A stretch of DNA of 64,000 nt from Cytobacillus gottheilii (GTDB lineage: Bacteria > Bacillota > Bacilli > Bacillales > Cytobacillaceae). Under the pieces are notes generated by a model. That model was given only the letters and a program-made list of their open reading frames with translations. It made no database searches and had not been told where the DNA came from. The translations under genes were made by a program, and so were the position numbers. Location of the stretch: NCBI RefSeq assembly GCF_001636345.1, contig NZ_KV440945.1, positions 3,553,354 through 3,617,353 of the forward strand, given 5' to 3'. Positions 34,983-42,810 of the stretch are shown in pieces; position 1 is the first letter of the stretch; every line of letters begins with the position of its first letter.

Positions 34983-37523
34983 CTACTTAACTCTTAATAA
35001 CCGCAGCGCATTTAAGATGACGATGATCGCCGCGCCAGTATCACTTAGAACAGCTAACCAAAGTGTAAGCCAACCGGGGAAAATGAACGCAAGAGCAATA
35101 AATTTTATTATTAATGAGAACCAGATATTTTGTTTGATAATCGTTAGAGCTTTTCTGCTTAGCTTGATCGTATGAGGAAGCTTCTCAAGATTATCAGCCA
35201 TTAATACTATATCGGCTGTTTCCATCGCTGTATCTGTCCCAGCTCCTCCCATTGCAATCCCTAAATCTGCAGTAGCTAGGGCAGGGGCATCGTTAATACC
35301 ATCACCAACCATTGCTACCTTTTGTCCTTCGCTTTGTAATTTCTTAATCGCATCTACTTTATCTTCTGGTAAAAGATCAGCAAAGTAACGATTAACCCCA
35401 GCTTCGTTTGAAATCATTTTAGCTGTTCCTTCGTTATCTCCCGTTAACATCACGACTTCATTGACGCCAACCTGCTTTATGCCTTCTAATGCTTTGATGG
35501 TTGTTGTACGTATAGAATCAGCAACTGAAATAACACCAAGTAATTTATCTTCTGTACCGATAATAACAACCGTCTTACCTGTCTGCTGCATTTCTTCCAC
35601 ATATTCTTTTACTTCATTTATAGAGATATTGAGTTCATTGAATAACCGACTGTTACCAGCATAGTAAATTACACCATCAATAGTAGCCTGAACACCTTTT
35701 CCGACAATGTTTTTGAATAATTCACCCTGCTTAGGCTGGGTTCCGTTATCCTTTGCATATGAGACAATGGTTTGAGCGATAGGATGAGTTGAGTATTCTT
35801 CAAGTGTTACTGCAATGGATAGTAGCTCTTGTTCCGAAATTGTAGTTGTCTTAATCTCAGACACTTTCGGTTTACCTTCCGTTAAAGTCCCTGTTTTGTC
35901 AAAAGCTATAGCATGAATAGCTCCTGCCTTTTCTAAGAAAGTTCCCCCTTTAATGAGGACACCATTCTTCGCGGCATTTCCGATTGCAGATACTATTGCA
36001 ACAGGTGTAGAGATAACAAGAGCACATGGGCAAGCCACAACTAATAGTTCAAGACCTTTATAGAACCAATCTCCCCAAGTCCCAAACCCAATTAGTGGAG
36101 GTACGACTATCACAACTAGGGCTAATACAAAAACAATCGGCGTATAAATACTTGCAAACTTATCAATAAATGCCTGTGTAGGTGCTTTTTGTTCCTGTGC
36201 TTCCTCTACTAAATGAATAATTTTCGCTATCGTGGTATCTTCAACTAGCTTCGTTACGCGTACTTCAATCGATCCATTTTGGTTAATGGTTCCCGCGAAG
36301 ACTGTATCCCCAGCCTGTTTATCGACAGGTATAGATTCGCCTGTAATGGGCGATTGATTCACACTTGATTCTCCAGCAATAATTTCACCATCTAACGGAA
36401 TTTTATCACCTGGTTTAACAACTAAGATTTCACCTATCGCTACATCCTCAACTGATTTTTTAATCAATTGTGTCCCATTCTTGATCCAAGCTTCTGATGG
36501 GGCTAAATTCATCAGACCCCGAATCGAATCTCTTGTTTTCTCAATCGACATATTTTGCAAAGTGGTGCCAAGTGCAAATAACCATACTACGGTTGCTCCT
36601 TCAAACCATTCGCCAATGAATGCTGCACCAATCGCAGCAGCCGACATTAGGACATTCATATCTAACGAACGACTTTTAATTGAATAATAAGCACTTTTTA
36701 TTGGCTTATAGCCGCTGATTACCATAGCTAGGGCATATAGCAAGTTCGATGCTAAGGGAGATACTCCTGCAAAAGACCCTAAAAAACCTAATGCAAGAAG
36801 GATCCCAGATGAGATAATAATTCCTTTGCCTTCTGTGTTTCTTGAAACATCAGCTGGTTTATTCTTGGATGCCAATGAAGCCTTAAAACCAATTTTGGAA
36901 ACCTCTGAGATAATATCATCAACGCTATTCTCATGTTCAGCCTTCATTTTTCCTGTAGAGAAATTTACACTTACATTTTTCACCTTAGGAATTATACTGA
37001 GGTGGTTTTCGATGGTTTTTGCACAACTACCGCAATCCATGCCTTCAATATGGTAAATGCGTTCATTTTTATTTTGGTTCATTGGTTCAATCTTATAGCC
37101 AAGCTTTTGTATTTCTGGCTCAATATGCTCTAAATTCGCATCTCCAATAACTTGCAGTTTGCTTGTATTATAGTTAACTTGTACTGTTTCTATATTCTTC
37201 ATCTTATTTAGTGCCTTTTCAATTGTCACTGCACAAGATGGGCAATCCATGCCGAAGATCCGATATTCCGTTTTATCACCTTTAGTTGAGAGGGTGTTTA
37301 ATTGATCGTTTCCCCTATTACTTGCTGTACTGCAACAAGCGTGACTTTGTTTTTGACTGCAGGATGAGTCAACCACTTTAAGTTCAACGTTAGAACTGCA
37401 TTCCTGAGTATCTAATTTAATATTTGAAGCTGCTTTATCATCATTCGTCTTGCTGCAGCAGCTTGTTTCTGTGTCCTCATTTAATGGTTTTTGCTGGTTT
37501 ACTCCACAACATTTTTCCCCCAT
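34983..37523 (-). CDS. cadA: Heavy-metal P1B-type ATPase, CadA-like
   Basis: An 846-residue export ATPase for Cd/Zn/Pb. A Cys-rich N-terminal tail of about 80 residues with several CC pairs precedes two heavy-metal-associated domains (GMDCPSC at 91-97 and GMDCGSC at 161-167). The membrane metal site is ACPCAL, the phosphorylation loop DKTGT, and the family SxHP motif STHPIAQ. Dual HMA domains make it longer than plasmid CadA of about 727 residues. It follows the ArsR-type repressor by 14 bases. Confidence 0.92.
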   Translation of the reverse strand: MGEKCCGVNQQKPLNEDTETSCCSKTNDDKAASNIKLDTQECSSNVELKVVDSSCSQKQSHACCSTASNRGNDQLNTLSTKGDKTEYRIFGMDCPSCAVTIEKALNKMKNIETVQVNYNTSKLQVIGDANLEHIEPEIQKLGYKIEPMNQNKNERIYHIEGMDCGSCAKTIENHLSIIPKVKNVSVNFSTGKMKAEHENSVDDIISEVSKIGFKASLASKNKPADVSRNTEGKGIIISSGILLALGFLGSFAGVSPLASNLLYALAMVISGYKPIKSAYYSIKSRSLDMNVLMSAAAIGAAFIGEWFEGATVVWLFALGTTLQNMSIEKTRDSIRGLMNLAPSEAWIKNGTQLIKKSVEDVAIGEILVVKPGDKIPLDGEIIAGESSVNQSPITGESIPVDKQAGDTVFAGTINQNGSIEVRVTKLVEDTTIAKIIHLVEEAQEQKAPTQAFIDKFASIYTPIVFVLALVVIVVPPLIGFGTWGDWFYKGLELLVVACPCALVISTPVAIVSAIGNAAKNGVLIKGGTFLEKAGAIHAIAFDKTGTLTEGKPKVSEIKTTTISEQELLSIAVTLEEYSTHPIAQTIVSYAKDNGTQPKQGELFKNIVGKGVQATIDGVIYYAGNSRLFNELNISINEVKEYVEEMQQTGKTVVIIGTEDKLLGVISVADSIRTTTIKALEGIKQVGVNEVVMLTGDNEGTAKMISNEAGVNRYFADLLPEDKVDAIKKLQSEGQKVAMVGDGINDAPALATADLGIAMGGAGTDTAMETADIVLMADNLEKLPHTIKLSRKALTIIKQNIWFSLIIKFIALAFIFPGWLTLWLAVLSDTGAAIIVILNALRLLRVK

Positions 37524-37537
37524 GTTTTTTCATCTCC

Positions 37538-37864
37538 TTAGACAATGTGATTTTCACAGCAGGCCACATCGTTTTGAACATCATCAAGGACATGATTAAA
37601 CATCTGTAATAGTTCCCTGACTTTTTGACTGCTCAAGCTGTAGTAAATAAATTTTCCCTCTTGTCTGCCATTTATTAATCCGCACCCCTTCAAACAAGCT
37701 ATATGTTGAGATACACTTGATTGACTACAGCTAAGAGAAGTTAATATTTCGGATACCGTTTTTTCTTCATCCTTTATCGATTCAAGAATCTGAATTCTTA
37801 TTTTATGAGCAAATCCTTGTAGGAATTTTACTTTTGTATCTATATCAATTTTTTCTTCTAACAT
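37538..37864 (-). CDS. cadC: ArsR/SmtB-family metal-responsive repressor (CadC/CmtR-like)
   Basis: A 108-residue winged-helix protein: recognition helix SQSSVSQHIACLKGCGLI with cysteines within it (ACLKGC) and a C-terminal CC pair (VACCENH), both possible metal ligands. It differs from classical CadC in lacking an N-terminal Cys arm, so the sensing site is probably CmtR-like. It precedes cadA, and two copies of an ATATTAGAA dyad flank its promoter. The symbol is by role. Confidence 0.83.
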   Translation of the reverse strand: MLEEKIDIDTKVKFLQGFAHKIRIQILESIKDEEKTVSEILTSLSCSQSSVSQHIACLKGCGLINGRQEGKFIYYSLSSQKVRELLQMFNHVLDDVQNDVACCENHIV

Positions 37865-37878
37865 AAAATACCCTCCTT

Positions 37879-37940
37879 ATATTAGAAAATTCTAATATGA
37901 TGTGTGATATTATATTAGCAATTTCTAATATGTGTGTCAA
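37879..37940 (-). promoter_or_regulatory. cad promoter with two ATATTAGAA operators
   Basis: TTGACA (37940-37935) and TAATAT (37917-37912) with a 17-base spacer on the minus strand. ATATTAGCA-AT-TTCTAATAT (37912-37931) fills the spacer, and ATATTAGAA-AA-TTCTAATAT (37879-37898) lies 33 bp further on, overlapping the ribosome binding region. This is a classic dual-site ArsR/SmtB control region. Confidence 0.85.
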
Positions 37941-38040
37941 ATTGGAGTATAAAAATTAAAAGTAGAAAATTATAAACCTTGCTACATGTATTGTAGCAAG
38001 GCTCTAAAGAGACAAAAATTTATGTCGATTTCTTAATAAA

Positions 38041-38118
38041 TAAAACTGCCCCGTTTATGGAATAAAACAAGCCGCCTAGAGTTTGGCAGCTGAGTTTGAA
38101 CTTAACACTTGTTAATTG
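38041..38118 (-). repeat. Dispersed terminator-like repeat, copy 5
   Basis: ACTGCCCCGTTTATGGAATA, AAACAAGCCGCCTAGAGTTTG, GCAGCTGAGTTTGAAC and TTAACACTTGTTAAT, a complete copy directly behind the DUF523 gene (stop at 38125). Confidence 0.75.
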
Positions 38119-38124
38119 AAAACA

Positions 38125-38592
38125 TTATTGTAATTCATAAAGAAAATCAGACAGATTTTCTTCGGAAATTACTTTTAAACCATTTCTTTTAAGCAAAGCC
38201 GTAGTGACACCTATTCCAGTAACTTTAATTCCTTTAAACTCACCATTATAAATAAGTGAACTACCGCAAGATGGGCTGTATTCCTTAAGTATAATAGTTG
38301 TTGCGCTTAACTCTTGAGCTTTCTTTAATGTTAAGTATGCACCGTTTATATATAATTCAGTAACATCTTTACCTGACTTTTCAATAACTATTGCCTTCCC
38401 ATCTAATACATCTTCCCCATCTCCTCCGACGATTTCAGCAGGCTCTCTTGGAGTTGAAAAACCTCCAAGTAGTTCTGGACAAACAGTTATAGCTTTATTT
38501 TCTGATAAAAGGTTAAGTATTCTATCGTCTAAACTATCTGTTCCGTTATACCTTACTTTAAACCCTGCTAAACAAGAGCTAACTAATATCAA
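38125..38592 (-). CDS. DUF523 family protein
   Basis: A 155-residue protein with the DUF523 marks: an N-terminal SSCLAGFKVRYNGT, a central VCPELLGGFSTPREPAEI and a later LKEYSPSCGS. The conserved cysteines suggest a metal or cluster site. The biochemical role of the stand-alone form is not established. Single gene followed by a repeat-type terminator. Confidence 0.85.
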   Translation of the reverse strand: MILVSSCLAGFKVRYNGTDSLDDRILNLLSENKAITVCPELLGGFSTPREPAEIVGGDGEDVLDGKAIVIEKSGKDVTELYINGAYLTLKKAQELSATTIILKEYSPSCGSSLIYNGEFKGIKVTGIGVTTALLKRNGLKVISEENLSDFLYELQ

Positions 38593-38668
38593 TTTTTACA
38601 CCTCGAATATAAAAGAATAATGTTAATTTTAGCACTTTTTCAACATATTAACTATTTTTTCCTATGGA

Positions 38669-38772
38669 GCTAACCTGCCCGTTTCTACCATAAGCAAAGT
38701 TTCATTTATTACAGGAATGCTGCCCCTTTAGTGAAATAGTAGAAGCTGCCTCAGTGGCAGCCAGGGCTTCAT
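38669..38772 (-). repeat. Dispersed terminator-like repeat, copy 6, with IS110-like right end
   Basis: GCTAACCTGCCCGTTT at 38669-38684 is followed by a stretch ending TTTATTACAGGAATG (38705-38719) and then CTGCCCCTTTAGTG and the stem AGCTGCC/GGCAGC. The ACAGGAATG-CT junction matches the right end of the IS110 copies in this window (21 of the last 23 bases), without a transposase. It lies behind the TrmO-like gene. Confidence 0.65.
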
Positions 38773-38833
38773 ATAGATCCTTTAAGCTAAATAAAAAAGT
38801 ACTTTAATTCATACTTGAATTTTAGTTTTTGAT

Positions 38834-39298
38834 TTAGGCGTTCCAATATTTATCCATCAAAGATATTGACCAATTCGGCTGAATCACTTCACCTTTTGGC
38901 AAAAATTCTTTCATTACTGGTTTGATGTCTATTATAGGAGTCCCATCTATTGCATCTAACCCTTTTACAATTAATTGTTTATTATTACTATCTAAGAGTT
39001 CAACAATAGTAACTCCTAACTTATTAGGTCTATTTTTACCCCTTTGTGCAAAAATACCTACTTTAGGATACTCTTTGTTATTTCTTGGATGTCTTGCTTC
39101 AAGTTGAATTTTATCATCTGCAACCTTATCAAAGTAAAAGATGATTTCCAAATGAGAGAATTCATTAATACCTTCCAAAGAAGATTCACTCATATTGTCT
39201 GCTAACTCAATAGTTGATATAACTGACCCCCAATTGTCATCCTCAATAACTATACGATTATTATTCACTTGAGCTATTGGAACAATAGCAATTTGCAA
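38834..39298 (-). CDS. TrmO-family tRNA methyltransferase (TsaA/UPF0066)
   Basis: A protein of 154 to 166 residues with the TrmO fold marks: SHLEIIFYFDKV, the RHPRNNKEYPKVGIFAQRG segment and NRPNKLGVTIVELL. TrmO methylates N6-threonylcarbamoyl-A37 in tRNA with SAM; short stand-alone members of the family may differ. Two starts are possible: GTG at 39334 behind AAAGGGGG, or TTG at 39298 behind GGGAGGGG. The second matches the family N-terminus (LQIAIVPIAQVNNNR) and is preferred. Confidence 0.75.
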   Translation of the reverse strand: MQIAIVPIAQVNNNRIVIEDDNWGSVISTIELADNMSESSLEGINEFSHLEIIFYFDKVADDKIQLEARHPRNNKEYPKVGIFAQRGKNRPNKLGVTIVELLDSNNKQLIVKGLDAIDGTPIIDIKPVMKEFLPKGEVIQPNWSISLMDKYWNA

Positions 39299-39589
39299 AG
39301 TTACCCCTCCCATTCCTACTAAAGTGGATTTCACTTAAAACCCCCTTTTTCCAACATACACAATGTGGAATTTAAATAGAATAAGGGATTATTTATAAAT
39401 ATCCATAAGCTTAACTTATTGAACTAACCTCCCTCAATAAACAAACACTTTTCTCTTAAATACGCAGTTTTTCACCGTATTGCTATCTAACTTATTTTAC
39501 TTTACAGATTTGATTAGAGAGAAAAGTACACAATCAAGCTGTTTACGAAGAAAATGAGCGCAAGAAACTAGCCAACCTTCGGTTAATTT

Positions 39590-39800
39590 CTAAAAGTTGG
39601 ATAAATAGGTATGTACGCACCAATGGATATCCACATTTCTTATGGGGGTCTACCCTCCCAAGTCTCACAGAGTCTACGCTCCTACATTCCTTCGTTCAAC
39701 CTTTCCATAAGGTGGATGTCAGTCATGCTGCCCCACAGGATCTAAGTCCTTACGTTAGTTGCGTTGCCAACTAATCCCATGCTGATTTTGTCTGTTCATC
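39590..39800 (-). ncRNA. Putative bridge RNA of IS110 copy A
   Basis: Within the non-coding 3' part, plus-strand CCCTCCC (39653) matches the left end CTCCC, CATTCCT in CCTACATTCCTTCGTTC (39681-39697) is the complement of right-end AGGAATG, and GCTGCCCC (39727-39734) equals the right side of the insertion site. RNA from the minus strand could thus pair with both element ends and the target. Exact RNA ends are not known; the span is approximate. Confidence 0.6.
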
Positions 39801-39839
39801 TTTTCAAATCTATTGGTTAAATCGTTAGTTTAATAGTGA

Positions 39840-41135
39840 TTAAGCTGCTATTGGTTCTTGGATAAATGCATGCATATGGGGGATGTCCTTCAACATCTTC
39901 TCTTCTTGAAACACAAACTGTTTCTTACCAATAGAGAAGAGTATACGGATGATCTTATTACATAAAGCAATTAAAGACTGCATCTTTTTCAACGGATTTT
40001 CAGGTCTCGTTGTGTAGTAATGATGGAGGGCTTTAAAGGCTTTGTTCTTGGCTACTAGAATCATAGATGCCCGGAATAACAATGCTCGTAATTTCTTTCG
40101 ACCACGTTTGGTTATCCTGGTTCTCCCTTTATGCTTACCTGATGTATTTTCTTTTAAGCTAAGTCCAGCCAGTTTAGTTATCTGGCGAGGATGATTGTAT
40201 TCACTCAAATCGCCTACTTCAGCGAAGAAACCCGCCACTGTATCGCGGCCAATTCCTGTTATTTCTAACATTTGATCAACGCCTGGAATATCTTGAAGTA
40301 GTGTATCCAGAGTTTGGTCAAGTTCCTCAAACTTGTTTTGAATGAGTTCATACTTTTGGATTAACGTTCTTAACTCCATTTTAGCCATCATGGCACCCTG
40401 ACGGATGCCAATCGAGCGATTGGCTGCTTCTTTTAAAGCACGAATCTTCTTAATCCCTATACTTCGTTTCACTGCTTGCCTAAGATATTCAAGCAATTCT
40501 TCTTCTGTATATCTCACCAGTTCTTCCGGTAATGCTTCAAGCTTTAATAAATGAAGAGCTGCCTTCCCTTCCCAACTTTTAAAGACGGTAAAGAACTCTG
40601 GAAAATATCGATCAATCCAGTTGTGTACCTGTCCTTGCACTATTTGTAAGTCTACATTTAATAGATCACGTAATTTCTTAGCCACACGCAGTTCTGCAAA
40701 AACTCCTTGTGGTATCGTTGGTTCGGAGTATCTACCATCTTTGACTAGTTGTGCAATGACTTTTGCGTCTTTCACATCATTCTTAGTTGGAGAATTATCG
40801 TCTAGCTCCTTACTGTGCTTGACGTGTAAGGGGTTGACCGTGACGAACTTAATCTGTTCTTCCTTTAAAATATGAGCTAAATTGAGCCAATAATGGCCTG
40901 TTGGCTCCATTCCAGTAATGACAGACTCCATTTCGTATGAATCTTTTATTTGATTAATCCAATTAATAAATGTCCTGACTCCCTCTTGAGTATTATCAAA
41001 AAAGCAAGTAGAACCTAATTCTATTCCACGATAATCCTGTGCTCTAGCTACATGATGATGTTTGGCAATATCAATACCAATGATTAAGGTTTTTGGTGTA
41101 ATTTGAGCTATTTTATGATTTTGGTTATAATTCAT
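39840..41135 (-). CDS. IS110-family transposase, copy A
   Basis: A 431-residue DEDD-type recombinase. The N-terminal RuvC-like domain has GIDIAKHHHVARAQD, MEPTGHYWLNLA and NDVKDAKVIAQL (the acidic residues), and the C-terminal Tnp20 domain has ITGIGRDTVAGFFAEVGDL and AGLSLKENTSGKHKGR with the conserved serine. GGAGG precedes the ATG. It catalyses RNA-guided insertion and excision in known family members. Confidence 0.95.
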   Translation of the reverse strand: MNYNQNHKIAQITPKTLIIGIDIAKHHHVARAQDYRGIELGSTCFFDNTQEGVRTFINWINQIKDSYEMESVITGMEPTGHYWLNLAHILKEEQIKFVTVNPLHVKHSKELDDNSPTKNDVKDAKVIAQLVKDGRYSEPTIPQGVFAELRVAKKLRDLLNVDLQIVQGQVHNWIDRYFPEFFTVFKSWEGKAALHLLKLEALPEELVRYTEEELLEYLRQAVKRSIGIKKIRALKEAANRSIGIRQGAMMAKMELRTLIQKYELIQNKFEELDQTLDTLLQDIPGVDQMLEITGIGRDTVAGFFAEVGDLSEYNHPRQITKLAGLSLKENTSGKHKGRTRITKRGRKKLRALLFRASMILVAKNKAFKALHHYYTTRPENPLKKMQSLIALCNKIIRILFSIGKKQFVFQEEKMLKDIPHMHAFIQEPIAA

Positions 41136-41249
41136 TTTGAGACCTCCGAGTAGATATTTTGTCCCTTTTAGCTAGCCGGCTTAGGACACATTTATCTTAT
41201 CAAGAGGTCTTTTTTCTATCAAATCTCATTTTCACTTATTACAGGAATG

Positions 41250-41328
41250 CTGCCCCTTTTGTTACATAAGAAAAGCCGCCTGAATTGGCAGCTGATCTTG
41301 AACATAAGCATCTGTTTGTTTAAGTGAA
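41250..41328 (-). repeat. Dispersed terminator-like repeat, copy 7 (split by IS copy A)
   Basis: CTGCCCC, CATAAGAAAAGCCGCCTGAA, TTGGCAGCTGATCTTGAACA and GTTTGTTTAAGTG form the right part; its left AACTAACCT lies at 39422-39430 on the far side of the element. It lies behind the VOC gene ending at 41399. Confidence 0.8.
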
Positions 41329-41398
41329 GTTTATTACAAACTTCTTTTTTTACTACAGCTATAAAGTTTTGAAAGTAATAAATATCATGATTATGGTA

Positions 41399-41776
41399 CT
41401 ATTTTCGTTTAGAGGACACTCTTATATAATAACCATCAGGATCAATGACTCTAAAATCAAGCATCCCCCAAGTTTGTAGTTTTAAATCAGATTCAATTGA
41501 ATTAGGATTTTTTTGTTTTATATTTTTATATATCTCTTCAACTTGATCTGTTATAATGATAAATTCTACACCACCACCCATTTTAGCAAAGTTATGCTTT
41601 TTAAAATAATGATTGTCATCTAAAACCTCAATTGAAGTTAAAAGAAGAAAAGATTCGTTGCTAATAAAACTTACACTTTTTTCTCCCTGTTGTGATAATT
41701 CAAGCTTTAAAAGGTTTTGATAGAAAAAAATTGATTTCTCAATATCGTTTACAAAGAACTCAATTCTAAATGCCAT
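41399..41776 (-). CDS. VOC-family protein
   Basis: A 125-residue protein of the glyoxalase/bleomycin-resistance fold: FRIEFFVNDIEKSIFFYQNL at the start and LDFRVIDPDGYYIRVSS at the end, each a beta-alpha-beta-beta-beta module. The substrate is unknown. It lies between two dispersed repeats, like a one-gene unit. Confidence 0.8.
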   Translation of the reverse strand: MAFRIEFFVNDIEKSIFFYQNLLKLELSQQGEKSVSFISNESFLLLTSIEVLDDNHYFKKHNFAKMGGGVEFIIITDQVEEIYKNIKQKNPNSIESDLKLQTWGMLDFRVIDPDGYYIRVSSKRK

Positions 41777-41860
41777 ATTAATACCTCATATTATTTATAG
41801 ATTGGTCAAATTCTTTTCAAACTTCTAAATTCAATATATTCTATTAAAATCCTTTTTTCC

Positions 41861-41940
41861 TTAGCTAACCTGCCCCGTTTAGTCCATTAGAAAAAAGCCG
41901 CCTAAATTGGCAGCTGTTCTTGAACATATCACTCTAAATG
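41861..41940 (-). repeat. Dispersed terminator-like repeat, copy 8 (intact reference copy)
   Basis: TTAGCTAACCTGCCCCGTTT, AGTCCATTAGAAAAAAGCCG, CCTAAATTGGCAGCTGTTCT, TGAACATATCACTCTAA. This uninterrupted copy shows what the IS110 target looked like before insertion. It lies directly behind the VOC gene ending at 41963. Confidence 0.8.
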
Positions 41941-41962
41941 GTAAAAGCAAAACGGATTTTTT

Positions 41963-42421
41963 CTATTTACCTATGTAGAGTTCTTCCCATTCTTCTATAG
42001 ATACCTTATCAATATTTCTTAAATGTTCAGGTATTTCAATGTAACACATTAATTCTAAACTGTTTCCATCAGGATCTTCAAAATATACAGAAGCATTTCC
42101 TTGATATGGTCTTACAAAAGGTTCTACTGATGTTCTACCTCCGAAAGGAACAGCTGAAATACCTTTACTTTTTAACCATCCTAACGAACTTTTCATATCC
42201 TCATAAGAAATAGTAAAGGCTAAATGCCTTAAAGAAGGGTGGTATAGGGTTTTAACTTCTTTCCCTTCCCATAACCCTACCCAACTTTCCCCTTCAACTA
42301 TCCAGAAGAATGCGGTATCTGAACTACGCCAGGCAAGCTTTAATTCTAAATTATAATAAAACTCTATTGATTTATCTAAATCTTTTACAGGTAAATGGGC
42401 TTCATAAATCCCTTTAATCAT
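41963..42421 (-). CDS. VOC-family protein (glyoxalase/dioxygenase-like)
   Basis: A 152-residue protein: YEAHLPVKDLDKSIEFYYN opens the first module with a His metal-ligand candidate, LRHLAFTI the second, and FEDPDGNSLELMCY carries the final Glu. IS110 element D begins 10 bases before the ATG, and the present ribosome binding site (GAGGGAGG) is partly made by the element's left end. Without the element the site would read AAGGAGGT. The gene may now be transcribed from within the element. Confidence 0.82.
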   Translation of the reverse strand: MIKGIYEAHLPVKDLDKSIEFYYNLELKLAWRSSDTAFFWIVEGESWVGLWEGKEVKTLYHPSLRHLAFTISYEDMKSSLGWLKSKGISAVPFGGRTSVEPFVRPYQGNASVYFEDPDGNSLELMCYIEIPEHLRNIDKVSIEEWEELYIGK

Positions 42422-42599
42422 TTATATAACCTCCCTCTATAAATGTTGATTTATCAACGGTTTGACCCGTTGGTGGGGTGTCAAAAAAATATTTTTCGAC
42501 ACGTCTTCTAACAAAATTTTAATAATATGTGAAACTATTCCAACGTATGGGTACGCTACGCGGTCACTACTGGATAATGATGGTAAGTAGTGCTAGGAA

Positions 42600-42780
42600 A
42601 ATATGTGATGCACAATGGATCTCTGCGTAGCTTATGATGACGTACCCTCCCATGTCTCTGGGCATCTAAGTGCCTACATTCCTTCGTTCGGTCTAGTCAT
42701 AAGGCAGAGGCTAGCGAAGCTCCTTTAGGGACTCGAGGTCGAATGGAAAAAATAATGCCAGCTTCTCCGTGTCATCCTGT
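42600..42780 (-). ncRNA. Putative bridge RNA of IS110 element D
   Basis: CCCTCCC (42645-42651), CCTACATTCCTTCGTTC (42673-42689) and GCTCCTT (42719-42725) occur with the same 28- and 46-base offsets as the matching segments in copies A-C. GCTCCTT equals the right flank of D's own insertion site, where A-C have GCTGCCCC. The span is approximate. Confidence 0.6.
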
Positions 42781-42810
42781 TGTCTAGGTCTGTTAAGGGG
42801 ATGTAGAACT

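Larger units (their letters stand above)
39429..41251 (-). mobile_element. IS110-family element, copy A (1823 bp)
   Basis: Comparison with copies B and C fixes the ends: left AAC-CT-CCCTCAATAAAC, right TTACAGGAATG-CT-GCCCC. Removing the element at the repeated CT core restores AACTAACCTGCCCC followed by CATAAGAAAAGCCGCC, a normal dispersed repeat. All three copies are exactly 1823 bp counting both cores, with the transposase stop 411 bases inside the left end. The 411 non-coding bases behind the transposase probably encode a bridge RNA. Confidence 0.9.

Noticed and set aside
42427-42440. CCTCCCTC before the VOC gene read only as its native ribosome binding site
   Set aside because: It also equals the left end of copies A-C at the position expected for element D; the native site was AAGGAGG and is now split.
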